Assembly (NCBI GenBank): GCA_037349105.1
Contig: JAYJMM010000027.1
Location: forward strand, 992,001-1,056,000
Source: Limnomonas spitsbergensis
Taxonomy: Eukaryota > Chlorophyta > Chlorophyceae > Chlamydomonadales
DNA: 64,000 nucleotides
Direction: 5' to 3'
Part shown: piece after piece, positions 37,586 to 48,555 of the stretch
Layout: every line of letters starts with the position of its first letter
Position numbering within the stretch: position 1 is the first letter of the stretch
Notes under the pieces: generated by a model
What the model was told of the DNA's origin: nothing
The model's database searches: none
Seen by the model: only the letters and a program-made list of their open reading frames with translations
Position numbers and translations under genes: made by a program

Positions 37586-37771
37586 TAGGCCTAAGAAGCA
37601 GGGAGGCATAGGCAGGGTGTGGGAACTAAGACCAGGAAGGGGCAGGGGCAGGTGAAAGGTTGGGGCAGAGGCCATCCAGGCAGGGCCGATGGAGCATGCT
37701 TCCAATGAGCAGCCGGGGCAGGCTACAGTGCCAATCCTGGTGCCAACTAATGATTACCTTAACCTCTCCTC

Positions 37772-38259
37772 TTAGGGAGGATGTGTTGTTTTGAATCTTC
37801 GTCTCGTAGGATCGAGGCTTGCAACCAGTTCAGGGAACAGGTGGTCGATTTGAGAAACGATGCTGGTGACTCTCCCTCCAACCAGGAGGAGGTGCACGCC
37901 CATGATGTCAAGGAGACTCAGGCCATGGCATAGATTCTTTGCGCCAGAGTTACGCACTTACAGCGGAAGGCTAAGCCCATCTTCGACAGGTTCGTTGTTG
38001 TTTGTGGGCTTTCCGTGTTCGACCTTGCATTCGACCACTCATTCAACTCTGCTAAACAGTCATCGATTACCAGGCTGAAGTTCAGCACATCTGTCGAGGA
38101 GCAGGGGGACACCAGAGGTTGGGATTCGAATGTTTTCAAGGCATACTCACAGCTGATCTCTGGAGAAGCAGCAACAAACAGCTCAGGCCAGATCCCTAGC
38201 CAGGGTTGAGGAGCAGCTTCCTGCAGCTCATGCAGCATTTCAGCCCCACATGTGGTCAC
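37772..38259 (-). pseudogene. Gene-like scrap, possibly Hsp70-family C-terminal ATPase region
   Basis: Two overlapping minus-strand frames (37918-38259 and 37772-37957) look gene-like. The second has DIMGVHLLLVGG followed by LFPELVASLDP, which resembles the adenosine-binding LVGG motif and following helix of Hsp70-type ATPases. The match is short and there is a frameshift between the two frames, so the assignment is tentative. It could equally be part of an unrelated gene. It lies just outside the right end of duplication copy A. Confidence 0.2.
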
Positions 38260-38340
38260 CCCTGAGGTACATCATGCTACATGCCTTTGCTAGACATATT
38301 TTGTTAGCATTGTCCACATACAAATTCACATGGGCTGTCT

Positions 38341-38466
38341 CACATGCATGAGGTGTGTCACATGCATGGGGTGTCTCACATGCATGGTGTGTCTCACATG
38401 CATGGTGTGTCGCACATGCATGGGTTGCCTCATATGCATGGGGTGTCTCACATGCCTGGGGTATCT
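38341..38466 (+). repeat. 18-bp minisatellite, seven copies
   Basis: Seven consecutive 18-bp units, mostly CACATGCATGGGGTGTCT, start at 38341. The period is six codons and the plus frame encodes HMHGVS repeats, but the frame has no other support as a gene. The CACATGCATG part alternates purine and pyrimidine. Confidence 0.95.
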
Positions 38467-38559
38467 GCATGCATAGTGCCTGGCCTCATCCCATCTTCTT
38501 ATGCTCCTGTTTCCCACATTAGATCCAATACCTGACAAGCCAGGTGTCACATCTCATGC

Positions 38560-38790
38560 AACTTAAACCTGCCAGGGTTTACCCAAACCTGACAGGGGTT
38601 ACCCAAACTGCCAGGGGTTACTCAAACCTGCCAGGGGTTACCTAAAACCTGTCAGGGATAACCTGAACCTGCCAGGGGTTACTCAAACCTGCCAGGGGCT
38701 ACCTAAAAACTGCCAGTGGTTACCTACAAACCTGTCAGGGGTCACTTACACATGTCAGAGGTTACTTACCCCTGCCAGAGGTTACTTTCA
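38560..38790 (+). repeat. ~20-22-bp minisatellite, about ten copies
   Basis: Degenerate tandem copies of a motif close to AACCTGCCAGGGGTTACC, with unit length varying between 20 and 23 bp. Confidence 0.88.
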
Positions 38791-38804
38791 TCTGAACCTA
38801 AAAC

Positions 38805-38965
38805 CTACGCACCCACATGCAACCCTACACACTTAGCACACACCTGGAACCCTACACCGTAAGCACCTACTTGCTCCCATAAACCCTGAACCCTAAGCAC
38901 CCACCTGCAACCCTACACACTAAGCACACACCTGGAACCCTACATACTAAGCACCTACAACCCAC
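38805..38965 (+). repeat. Degenerate ~25-bp AC-rich repeat
   Basis: Repeated CACCTGCAACCCTACACACTAAGCA-like and CACCTGGAACCCTACA-like segments. It is followed by a run of nine or more G's at 38979. Confidence 0.7.
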
Positions 38966-39639
38966 CCACTGGCCATGAGGGGGGGGGGGTTCATGCATTT
39001 CATGCCTCACTTTAAATTTTGCTTCCTAGGCTGTTCTCTGCTCCCTTTCTGTTCCCTCATCTCCCCCCCCCCCTGTCCTGCCTCCCTTGCTGCCACAGGA
39101 AGGGGCTGGCTGGCCTGTCATACTTTCATGATGGTGTGAATTTTCAGCAGCCCAGCCACAGCATCTGCAGGTAAGATGCTGTTTAGATGGCTCAGGGGGA
39201 GAGGGCTCCAGAACGTGCGTCTGTCTGATCGTTTGCATTGTCTTTCTCACATGTTTCCCTGAAACCAATTCCAAATCATAATGCAGTAGGAGTAGGAGCC
39301 ACAGTCAACATGTGCACTGCATGCTGTACATGCATGATAAATGTACCTGCATGGTACCTGTACCTCAGGCCCACTGGGTAGTACATTCCCCTTAGAACAA
39401 CAGAATTCTCTTAGAGCTCTAGTATTTTGCTGGGACCCTGATGGGTCCTTGACCTGCACATGAATGCATGCCCTCCATCATGTGTGTGCGTGTGAGTTCA
39501 TGATGCACATGCTGGGTGCAAGTACAGCATACCCAGGTAGTACAGCAGTACATCCTTATACAGAATGTGTCCACTGGCATGATGGAATTTTGTAGGTAAG
39601 GTAGGCACATGCTGTTGACCTGTGAGCTGTCAGATGTGG

Positions 39640-39845
39640 GACCTGTATACTGTGAGCTATAAGAAGTGTGACACATGTGATGTGAGCTGTAAGAGCTGTG
39701 ACATATGTGATGCAAGCTGTAAGATGTGTGCCCTGTGTGATGTTACATGTGAGTTGTGTGTGCTGTGAGCTGTGAGATGTGTGAGATGTGACCTGTCATG
39801 TAAGCTATGTGTGCTGTGAGTTGTGTGTGTGTATGTGTGTGTTTG
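39640..39845 (+). repeat. GT-rich degenerate repeat
   Basis: Irregular repeats of GTGAGCTGTAAGATGTGTGA-like sequence, grading into GTGTGTGTATGTGTGTGT near 39823-39842. No gene is seen on either strand. Confidence 0.7.
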
Positions 39846-39964
39846 GTTACCCACCTGTCACCATGCCACCCACCTTGTGATCTAATTTCATCCAACAGTG
39901 TGTCTATTTTCACATGCTGAAATTTAGCTCAGTTTCATGGATAGCAAGATGTGCATAGGATGGA

Positions 39965-40115
39965 AGTGCTGCTTTGATGAGGGGGGGCAGTGATGCTCTG
40001 AGGGGGGGCAGATTGACTCCTTTGAGGGACAGTGATGCTCTGATGGTGGGGCAGAAAGGCTTTGCCAAGGGAGCAAAAATGCTCTTATGGGCGGGACAGG
40101 GATGCTCTGAGGGGG
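39965..40115 (+). repeat. G-rich ~30-bp degenerate repeat
   Basis: Several copies of a GGGGGGCAGTGATGCTCTGA-like unit with G runs of 5-7. Confidence 0.75.
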
Positions 40116-40164
40116 GCAGTGCAACTCTTGTTATGGCAGACTCCGAATTTCTTGAAGGCATGTA

Positions 40165-40385
40165 AGCCATCTTGTTATTGTCATTATGTTTGAGCTATTC
40201 TCTTAAAGCCATTTAGACAATCCTGAATGAGCTATTATGTTTGAGCTTTCCTGTCTAGGCATCCTGTTTAAGCTATCTTCTTTAAGCCATCCTGGTATTG
40301 TCACAATGTGTGATCTATTATGTTCGAGCTTTCCTTTTTAGGCATCCTGTTTGAGCTATACTCTTTTTGGCATGTAAGCAATCCG
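40165..40385 (+). repeat. Imperfect ~90-bp repeat, two copies
   Basis: Two copies of a segment with ATTATGTTTGAGCTTTCC and GGCATCCTGTTT, plus shorter flanking echoes. No gene seen. Confidence 0.6.
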
Positions 40386-40709
40386 ACACTGCTGTAACTG
40401 CTGATGCCTTGAGCTTAATCAGCATTTCGATACATCGCACCAAGTATGGCCTTCATAGATCCAAGACGTACTGCCTTAAGTATTGTCTTAATGCCCCACA
40501 CTATGTTTGAATGAGCCCACCCGCCCGGAGGGCGACATTTTTACAGAAGGAGACCGAGAATCCCAAGTTCCCCTGAAGAGAAGGGACATCTCTTTACCCT
40601 GTCTCAGCACCCTGACAACACTGGTCAGCATGCATGTTCATATACCAGCTCGTGCCCTTTCCCTAGCCACTAAGAGCCTCAACGACATGTGCAATTATGT
40701 AACTTCATG

Positions 40710-41395
40710 CTGACACCAATCCATGCTTGGAGACTAGCTGTTTCTATCAAGAGGCATGCGTTCAAATTTCAGAGGGCTGCAACACCTGCTGACGCCAATG
40801 ACATTACACCTGCTCAAGCATGGCTGGCAACAATGGCAGCCTGGACACTAGCTGTTTCTTTCAAGAAGCATGGGTTCAAAATATCACAGGGCTGCATCAC
40901 CTGCTCAAGCATGGCTGGCGACTATGGCAGCCAGCGCACTGGATGTTTCTTTCTAGTGGCCTGAGTTAAAATATCAGAGGGCTGCATCACCTGCTCAAGC
41001 ATGGCTCGTAACAAAAGCAGCCAGAGCACTGGCTGTTTCTTTCTACTGGCCCGAGTTAAAATATCAGAGGGCTGCATCACCTGATCAAGCATGGCTGGCA
41101 ACAATGGCAGCCAGCGCACTGGCTGTTTATTTCTAGTGGCCTGCGTTAAAATATCAGAGGGCTGCATCACCTGCTCACGCATGGCTGGCAACAATGGTAG
41201 CCAGATTACTGGCTGCTTCTTTCTAGTGGCCTGAGTTAAAATATCAGAGGGCTGCAATACCTGCGCAAGCATGGCTCGCAACAAAAGCAGCCAGAGCACT
41301 GGCTGTTTCTTTCTACTGGCCTGAATTAAATATCAGAGGGCTGCAACACATGCTCAATCATGGCTGGCAACAATGACAGCATCTCTTTGTTGTGA
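40710..41395 (+). repeat. 90-bp minisatellite, about seven copies
   Basis: Copies recur exactly every 90 bp (ATATCAGAGG at 40971, 41061, 41151, 41241, and close matches at 40881 and 41330), with a more diverged copy before. Each holds CTGCATCACCTGCTCAAGCA and a CACTGGCTGTTTCTTTCTA segment. A long minus-strand frame through it is only a result of the 30-codon period. Confidence 0.93.
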
Positions 41396-41908
41396 TTTGA
41401 TTGAAAGGGCCTGTCAGTGAGGGGCACCATGCATGCCATGGTGTGTTGGTTTTGTTGCTTGTTTGCCGTTGACCTCTTCTATGTTTACGGGGCTGGCATG
41501 AGTGGTTCACTTTGGTATCTGGCACAGTAAGCTCGGTTCGCAGGAAATACCGGTATGCCACAATTACAAGGCGCTTTGGGAGACACTGCCTCGAATGGCA
41601 AGACGTCAAACATGTTATACATCATCGACGTGATTGCCATTGTGCAATGGCACTGCTTCTCCATTTAATAATTATACCAACACAGTAATCCTGAGATGCC
41701 TTATCCAGGATGCACCGTCATGCACGCCACCAGCAGTTGTCAGTCGGCGAAGGACCCAAGGCCATCTGTTTTCTGCCTGGCAAAGCAGCACGAATGTTAA
41801 GTTTCGTCGACATGTTAAATAAAAGAAAAGAGAACGCCGATGCGGCGTGGATTTTGGAAAGTACAGGTTGACGAGACGCCCAAGCCCCGGTCTGAAGGGA
41901 GAAATGGG
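41396..41908. other. Spacer without recognised gene
   Basis: Contains a small inverted repeat (GCCATTG/CAATGGC near 41634-41649) and a short GC hairpin near 41835-41848. The right part may be the 3' untranslated tail of the minus-strand retroelement, but no poly(T) marking a poly(A) tail was seen. Confidence 0.4.
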
Positions 41909-43720
41909 CTATGGCGGGTCAGTGAGAACAGGGGGAGATGCTGGACGGCAGTCGGGTGGACTGTTTTCAAGGTAACGGCGAAGTCGAAGAATGGAATAGG
42001 CAGATTGGACAGTGTGAACTGCTAGTTGTTTGAGCAGTGGGGGGACGTTGAAGGGTGTGATACCAAGGACTGGAAAGAGGTGCATGATATCTGTATAGAA
42101 AATGCCAGAGCAACCAATGATGACGAGGTGAACATAGGGGTAGAGGATGTCTGTAGCAGGGGGGGGTAACGGATATGTAAGAGGGTGGGGGACAGGAGTG
42201 TGGAGAGGGTCTATAACAGGTGTATTGAGGTTCCGCCATCCTGCGGAGCGAAGCAATTGTACCAACTGTGCATGTTGTGTGGATTTGTGGGACAGGCAGA
42301 ATTGTAGATTGGAGGTAAACCCGAGCTCAATAACATGGATGGTACAACGGTGTTGGAGGTCAAGAAGGAAGGCAGGGTCTGCAAGCCGGGCGGGACGATA
42401 ACTGTGGAGATCGGCAATGGTAAGGCCTTCAATTAAGAGGAGATCAGGACGAAGGCGGCAGAGTGTGGCAGGGGGGACAGCGGGAAGCATCCATTGCGGG
42501 ATACGGGTGTCATAGACGCCTGGTGGGAGGGATGTAGCGGGTGTGGCATCCATAATTGTGAACATTCCACTCTTTGTGCCTCTGTGGAGGGAACGTTGGA
42601 TGAGGCAGAGGGCCTTGTTGTGTCGGGAGATATAAGAGGCCTGCATACGGGGATGCCTGCATCTTCCAAACATGTGTCCCTGTGTGTCAGAAGTAGCGTC
42701 AGGGGGGCCAGTAGGAGGTGGTGTACATATGGGGCAAAGGCCCATCGGTAAACGAGCGCACTGTTGTTTTGTAGGGAATACGGAAGATAAGTGCCCGTTT
42801 AGCTGTCCATAAGAGGTTGGCTCGCATACGGAGGATGCAGCGCTTCAGAGAAAAGTGGCAAGCAGAAGACTGCCACATGTGATTGTTATACAAGGGTAAA
42901 GAGTGGGCATTTTCTTCGATTATGCAGGTATATGTAGCACAAGATATGGTGGTATCACCGTCCGTAACGTGAGGGCAAGAAGAGTGAAGGTGTGCCTTGA
43001 TAGAGGAGGTGAGGTCAGAAGTGAACCAAGGGGTGTCGTTTGTATCCATTTGAGTATCGTCTTGGGGTAGGCAAGGCCAAGCTGGGAGGGAAGCCATGTA
43101 CTGGTTGTTGATATGGGAAAGGTTAAATGTACATGTGCTGGGTGCGTCCAAGGCTCGTGTTGCCCCAATGTCAGCAAGTTCATTGCCGATAATACCAATA
43201 TGTGATTTCACCTTCTGGATGAGCGTTGGTAGGCCTATGTTGGCCCGTGAAAGGAGTAGGCGGCGGATGGCCAGGAGAAGCGGTGCATGCTTGTCCTCAA
43301 GGAGATCATGTGGGTAAAAGACAGCTTTCTGTATGAGGTACATGCTGCAAAGACTGTCAGTGAAGATAGTAAGGGAAGGGGCAATGGTCAAGGCGGGGCC
43401 AGAAGGTGTATGGGCATGATCGAGGGCTGCATGAATACCTCCAAGTTCAGCCCTGGTGATAGTGTTCGTTTCACAATTTCCAGTAGGGTTGACTGTATGG
43501 GTGGAGCCATCGACAGTGAAGTAAAAGGCAGCCCCTATCAAGTTATTGCCGGCGTCATCCTGTATACAAGCCCCGTCTGTGTAGTATGCCGGAAGCAACG
43601 GCCAAGCAAGTGGATAGGTATAGGGGTAGAGAGATCGGAGTTCATCGAAAAGGATAAGGGGGAAAGTGAGTGGGGCAAGTGGGAGAGGGGTAGGCGGGGT
43701 AGTGTGCGTGTGTAAGTGGG
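41909..43720 (-). pseudogene. Non-LTR retrotransposon 3' region: RNase H, zinc finger, restriction-like endonuclease
   Basis: The minus strand first encodes an RNase H (frame ending 42699): YTDGA, TRAEL, FTDSL, KSHIGIIGNELAD give the catalytic Asp8, Glu51, Asp81, His133 and Asp143 of the 299-aa frame. The frame extends upstream of the annotated Met at 43598 to roughly 43720. After a 1-bp shift near 42740, the second frame (278 aa, stop TAG 41909-41911) begins with CPIC and GHMFGRCRH (zinc finger), then RHNKAL, RPDLLLIEG (Asp101) and HVIELGF (Glu140), matching the R-PD...E layout of restriction-like endonucleases. RNase H followed by such an endonuclease is the arrangement of Dualen/RandI-type non-LTR elements. 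No reverse transcriptase was found upstream, so the copy is truncated and frameshifted. Confidence 0.7.
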
Positions 43721-45380
43721 ACGCTACAGAGAATCCAGCGGGGTGTTCTTATTTGGCATGCGAACCGGGAAGTTGGGATTGGCGCCGGGTGGGTGGATGT
43801 GGACGGTGTGCAGGTGTGGTGCCAGGTGGGTGTCCATGTCCAGATAGTGTGTGCACATTGGAATCGACTGGAGCAGTGGGAGGTGGGTCAGGGTAGAAGC
43901 GAGCGAGGCCCTCTGTGTTACCAATGACAATAAGTTGTAGTGGCCATTTGGGAGTGTCGTATGTTGGTTGGGTGGCTGTGTAGATGTGTGCCATGTGGTC
44001 CGGGGCTGAAAAGCGAAAGTTGGGGTCGGTATGAAGAGTCAGAACATGAACCATATTGGCATGGGAGGTCAAATTCATGAAAGATGAGTTCTTCCAAACT
44101 GGGTCAAGGATAACAGTGCATGTGGGTACCGTAGTCATGCTGGCGGATGAGACGGCCCAACGGATTTTGCTTTTGTGATTGTTTTTATCTTGAAGTCTGG
44201 ATGAACGAACGAGCTGCCGGTCCAAGGTGTGGAGTACGCATTATGGAGAGCCCCAAAAAGACAATCGTGATGGTGGGTGGTATAGTATGTGCGTTCATGG
44301 TAGGAGACGTCGAGAGGAGAAGCAAAACGGTGGAGATGTGTGGACATGTTATCAGAGAGCACTTGCATCATGGGTTCCGGGAGACACCAAGTCGTGTTAG
44401 GCGCGGTTCCTGTTTTGTGCTTGGTATGAACGGGGTATCGGACAAGAAGGGAAGCAAGATCTTGCTCGAAGGAACCCTCAGAGTGGGCGAGGTGTAGGGC
44501 AGGAAGGGTAAGTTTCGTATGATCATAGCATGCACGAAGCCGGTGCAGGCGGCGGGCAGGGATGCAACCAACAAGAGTACAATTTGGGCGGTATAGGTAG
44601 GCATATTGGCATTGCCATGGAAGGGGTTGCGGATCAGAGGCAGGGGCGGGAGGTAAGTGGGGAGGGGGTAACGGGCCGGAAGAGGGTGAGTGGAGTCCAA
44701 TCTGGATAGTGAAGGAATGTGGTGGTATGATGTCGAAGTCGGGATGGACCGGATTTATGTTAAAGGAGACGTGTTGGTCGATGCATGAGTGATCCTGGTT
44801 GGCAGAGGATGGGACCCATTGGGTGCGGGGATGGGGGTTTGTGGAGCGTAAACTCCAGAGCCCTTGACGTTAGAGGTTTGTGAGGCCGAGGTCAAGGGGA
44901 CGGGTAGGGGAAGGAGGAAGCAAGGGACAGGCGGGGTCCGTATGTGGGTGTGCTTGGTCTGGTAATGTCCGCTTACGTGAGAGTGATGTACGGTTTAAGG
45001 GAGGGTGGCGTGGGGTACAGGAACGATAGGGTGGACGAGACGAACAGTTGATCCAACAATCCTGAGGGAGTCGTGGGGGGGCATAGACGGGGGGGGTCGG
45101 GGGAGGGGGGCATGAGAGGTCCAGAATGTAAGAAAAGAAAAGAAGAAGAAAGAAATCTAGAATGTAGTCAAGATGATGAGGGAGTGGGGGACCTGGGGGT
45201 GCAGCCAGGTCCAGGACAAACAATGTGGGAGGAGGGATGTGGGGCAAGGTGGAAGGGACAGGGGGAGGAGAGGGAGGGGGGCATGAAAGGTCGAGAATGT
45301 AGTTGGGATGGTGGGGGAGTAGGGGGCATGGTGTTGTAACCAAGTGTAGGACAAAGGGAGCATGAGTAAGGGGTGGGCTA
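43721..45380 (-). pseudogene. Unidentified minus-strand coding remnants upstream of the RNase H
   Basis: Several overlapping minus-strand frames (43749-44225, 44135-44371, 44368-44700, 44870-45343) are rich in Pro, Thr and Ser. No YxDD or other reverse-transcriptase motif was visible. They may be the N-terminal or linker part of the same retroelement protein, or unrelated. Around 45090-45330 the plus strand is strongly G/A-rich with three imperfect copies of an AGAATGTAG-containing unit. Confidence 0.3.
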
Positions 45381-45395
45381 GAGGGAAGGCCTGGG

Positions 45396-46799
45396 TTGGG
45401 AAAGAGCTTTGGAGCATGCCAGGAGACCCAGGTGGATTACATCGAGGAATTCCTGAGGAACAGGCAAGGGTGCCCAGCAAGAGAAACCAGGCAGGACATT
45501 GATCCTGCAGGCAGTGCTCGGAGCAGTGGGCCAAGAAGGCAAGAAGCCAGAGAGGAGGCGCGGTCAGATTCCTACGCCAGAAATTACACAGGCGGGACGC
45601 AGCCACATGCTGGCAGAGCCAGGAGTCGCCCAGGGGGCAGGCATACGGCAGGGAGCAACCAAGCTGGCAAAGCCAAGAGCTACCCAGGGGGCAAGCCGAA
45701 TACAGCGGGGGGACGCAGCAAGGCTGGCAGAGCCAGGATCCGCCCAGGGGGCAGGCAGAACCTGGCAGAGGAACACAGCCTTGGAGGTCCGGCCCTGAAA
45801 AAAGACCAAGCATAAGTGAGTCTGGGCAGCCGCCACCTGAGGGGAGCAGGAGCTCCGCAATCAGAGCAGGCAGACAGCCGCCACGAGAAGATCATGCCCA
45901 TGAGGAGGGTGATAACAGTCATAACAGATACCAGCAGGGTCGCAGCCCATCGGGGGCAGATTGTCCTGCAGCTGGCAGGGGTGGCCAAATTTACCAAAAT
46001 CCCAGCTGTCCAAGGCAACGTGCCGGTGTTGGATATGTCGCACCCGGGCGCGGTTGCAGCCAGGAAATATTGCCAGGCGTGTGGCTATTGGGGATCACAC
46101 AACAGGCTGGCGCTGTCGGATGACCCGCCGGCACTGGCTGTGGTAGCTAGAGAGATAGCTGGGTCGTGCCAGTCGCCGTCAGCTATGGCAATGCTGGTGA
46201 AATCGCTGGTCAAGCTGTGGGGCAGCAATCCTGCTAGCGTGGGGCCGCTGATGGTAGCCATCAGGGTGGCGCCCCATGCATGAGACAGGGTCACCATATA
46301 AGTGGAAAGGATCAGGGGGCTGTGGACTGCCCCAGCAGGGGAGCATAACTGCGAGGCCTCGCTGCTAACCTTGTGGATCAAGGTGGTTCAAGCGGAGGTG
46401 GGGAAGCCAACCTCAGACGAGAGGACAGCAATCTCCAACCTCAGGTTAGGGGTGAGGACCACCCTCGACCCTGACATTAAACCAGAGGAGACAGTGGTGG
46501 CGTTTGCTCACAGAGTGCTGTCGGCAGCAGAGTTACTGCAAATCTCAAGGGATTAAGTGGACCATTTCGGCAGGCGGCATTCCGTCTCGCACATGTTCCA
46601 TGACGGATTGCCAGCCGCTGCTAAAGCAAAGCTGAGCGATTTCGGTATCACGGTGCCCGGGTACCTCTGTATGACGGATGAAGATCAGATCGCCGTACCG
46701 ACACAGCAAGTTGTGATGTGGGAGAAGTTTGCCCTGGAAATGGGACCTGGGAGGTGCAAGCCTCAGGCAAGTGGCCAACAGCGGGCCCAGCCAGGGTGA
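45396..46799 (+). pseudogene. Gag (capsid-like) region of an LTR-type retroelement, interrupted
   Basis: One plus-strand frame runs from 45396 to 46799 interrupted by TAA 45813, TGA 46281, TAA 46299 and TAA 46554, ending at TGA 46797-46799. The first part (45606-45775) encodes three ~19-residue repeats with a PGG core. The segment from ~46302 (DERTAISNLRLG..., then FHDGLPAAAKAKL) has the helical, Gag capsid-like pattern ending in the typical F-x-x-G-L-P turn. Gag proteins assemble the particle that packages element RNA. Frame continuity across four stops suggests a recently degraded ORF or unusual decoding. Confidence 0.5.
45606..45775 (+). repeat. ~57-bp in-frame minisatellite in the gag-like region
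   Basis: Three tandem units containing GGCAGAGCCAGGA and CCCAGGGGGCAGGC encode repeats of the form AGRARSRPGGR. Unit lengths differ by whole codons. Confidence 0.8.
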
Positions 46800-46845
46800 G
46801 GCGCAGACAAACAGGGGAAGAAGAGATAGAACATGACAATGGGAG

Positions 46846-48555
46846 ATGCGGACGCGCCTTGAAGGGGCAATGATCCCCGCAGGCTCAGCCGTTGTCCATC
46901 AACTGCAGATAGTTGGCAGACCCAAAGGAGTTACCTGGGCAGACCAATCTATGGCGCCAAGTAACAGCACAGGAAGCGCTTTGGAGGCAGCCAAGGCATG
47001 CTACCAGTGTAGCAGCACGACGCACTTGGCCAGGGAATGCATGGTGCCCAGGGCCAGGGATGAGCGCAGGCCTGCGCCACTGGCTACTGACATAACAGCT
47101 GGGCAGGACAGGCCGCCGCCGCAGCAGTACCCTCTACCGCCGAGGCCGCACCAGGTACAGGCTGCATGCCGGCCGTACGAGCGGAATCAGAATAACAGGC
47201 AGTAACAAAGGCCTACGCCTGGCCAGGGAAGTCATGCCCAGCAGGCGGCACACGTGTCGCACCTCAGCAGCTCAACAGGGCAGGCTGGGCCAGAGGGCTG
47301 GCACCAGACTATGGCTGAGATGCTCAGCGAGTCTGTGGCACTGATGACGCAAGTTGGGCTGGTGCCCAAGCCTGCGGAATACAAACAAGCGGCTCAAAAC
47401 GCCCGCCCTAAGTCGTTTTTGCCTGAACCCTGCCAGGAGGAGGAACCTGAGCGCAGGCTCATGGGACCTGCCTCCAGGAAGGGAGCAAAGAGGCTGGTAT
47501 TGAGTAAATTGGCTGACGATATGTCTGACATCCGTATGCAGGTGTTCAGGCTGAACGAGAGGCTGACATCCTTGTCCTTCGCCACTATGCCCATGGGTCC
47601 AGATGACCACCGTGGTGAGTCCAGAAGGGGCAGGCAGGAGAGAAAGGCTGTTACCGCTGCTCCCAAGCTGCAGTAATTTCGGAACGGCAGGAGTAATCTG
47701 GAGCAGTGTGTGGGGCTTATGGTCAAAGGCAAAGTCATGGTGGCTCAGAAGGCCCTCATGGACTCGGCGTGCTCTTGCCACGTCATCACTGTGAATATTA
47801 CTGAGCAGTTAGTCGCCATGGGGGCTGAGCTGATCCGCACGGATGAGAAAATCCGCACTACAGACAATACAGGGGCAGACTTGTACGGTGTACTCTTCAT
47901 TTACGTGGTGTACGGATACGGTGGGCCCGATGCTATTATGGAGCCCACAGTTGTCACAGTCGTTAAGACGCCACCCGACGCGTATGAGCACTTGGTAGGG
48001 AACCCTGAGTTCCTCAAGTACGACGGGGTATTGGAGGCAGCGGGCAGGCTGACCTTACGCCCCAGAGAGGGTCCCCAGGGGGCACGAAGGTTCAGGGACC
48101 TCACGCTGCCGCTGGTGCTGGCATCCCCTGAAGGGGGGTACCAGGCAGCGGCTGTGGCCTGGGCCGGAATCCAGTGTGGATTTGCGGAACAAGAGAGATG
48201 GCCTGCGGCCAGTATTGAGGAAGAACACGAACCGGTCTTACATCATGCCATGGCAACACGCGCAAGTGTAGCCATGAGAGCTGGACAAGAGGTGGGACAG
48301 GGCCGCGTGAAGGCCGCTGATGCTGGCAGAAGCGGCCGTGGGGGCCCACAGGAGGCCCCTTCAAGGCCGCACCAGGCGCGGGCTGACCAGCAGCTGCACA
48401 GGCAGTTGCAGGCTGGGCTCGCGACAGCCGCGCCTAGGGAAGGCAGGGACACGGCAAGGGCTGTTGCATCACAGAAAAGCCGTGCATCAGTAAGGGCAGT
48501 GGCCGCTGCGGCAGTATACGCGCAGGGCACGCCAAGCAGTTGCAATGCCCAATGA
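46846..48555 (+). pseudogene. Gag zinc knuckle and retropepsin-like region
   Basis: Relative to the upstream gag frame this is shifted by one base. It contains the knuckle CYQCSSTTHLAREC (C-x2-C-x4-H-x4-C, ~46999-47040), a TAA at 47203-47205, a helical stretch (LSKLADDMSDIRMQV), a TAA at 47674-47676, and a retropepsin-like domain with QKALMDSACSC (catalytic-type Asp at 47761-47763) and IRTTDNTGADL. It ends at TGA 48553-48555. A zinc knuckle followed by a protease is the usual gag-pro order of LTR-type retroelements; no reverse transcriptase or integrase follows. In the related copy A sequence the residue aligned to the second TAA is Tyr (TAC). Confidence 0.55.

Larger units (their letters stand above)
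28938..37757 (+). repeat. Large duplication, copy A
   Basis: This 8.8-kb segment matches 49614-57533 in the same orientation from the shared TGGGGACAGCTCC to the shared TGATTAC, with a few per cent substitutions by eye and several indels. Copy A keeps ~381 bp (29075-29455) and ~80 bp (about 29556-29635) absent from copy B, and has ~415 bp extra at 32270-32690. Its left end is not the end of the repeated unit: copy B continues further left into the gag-protease region, so copy A is truncated against the mariner array. Confidence 0.93.

Noticed and set aside
35340..37757. Possible long terminal repeat of the gag-protease element
   Set aside because: No matching copy was found on the left side of the gag region (before 45396) and no TG...CA ends or primer-binding site could be identified; the only matches are the two duplication copies.
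38870..38930. Telomere-like AACCCTGAACCCTAAG sequence
   Set aside because: Only one or two imperfect units inside a degenerate AC-rich minisatellite; there is no run of CCCTAAA-type repeats.
40922..41299. 125-aa minus-strand repetitive protein
   Set aside because: It is an artefact of the 90-bp period being divisible by three; there is no start or flanking gene signal.
43721..45380. Reverse transcriptase expected upstream of the RNase H
   Set aside because: No YxDD-type motif or other RT block was seen on the minus strand. The only DD-containing peptide (IQDDAG) lies inside the RNase H.
45157..45813. 218-aa minus-strand Cys-rich repetitive frame
   Set aside because: It is the complement of the in-frame minisatellite in the gag-like region; its Cys pattern follows the repeat unit and has no domain match.
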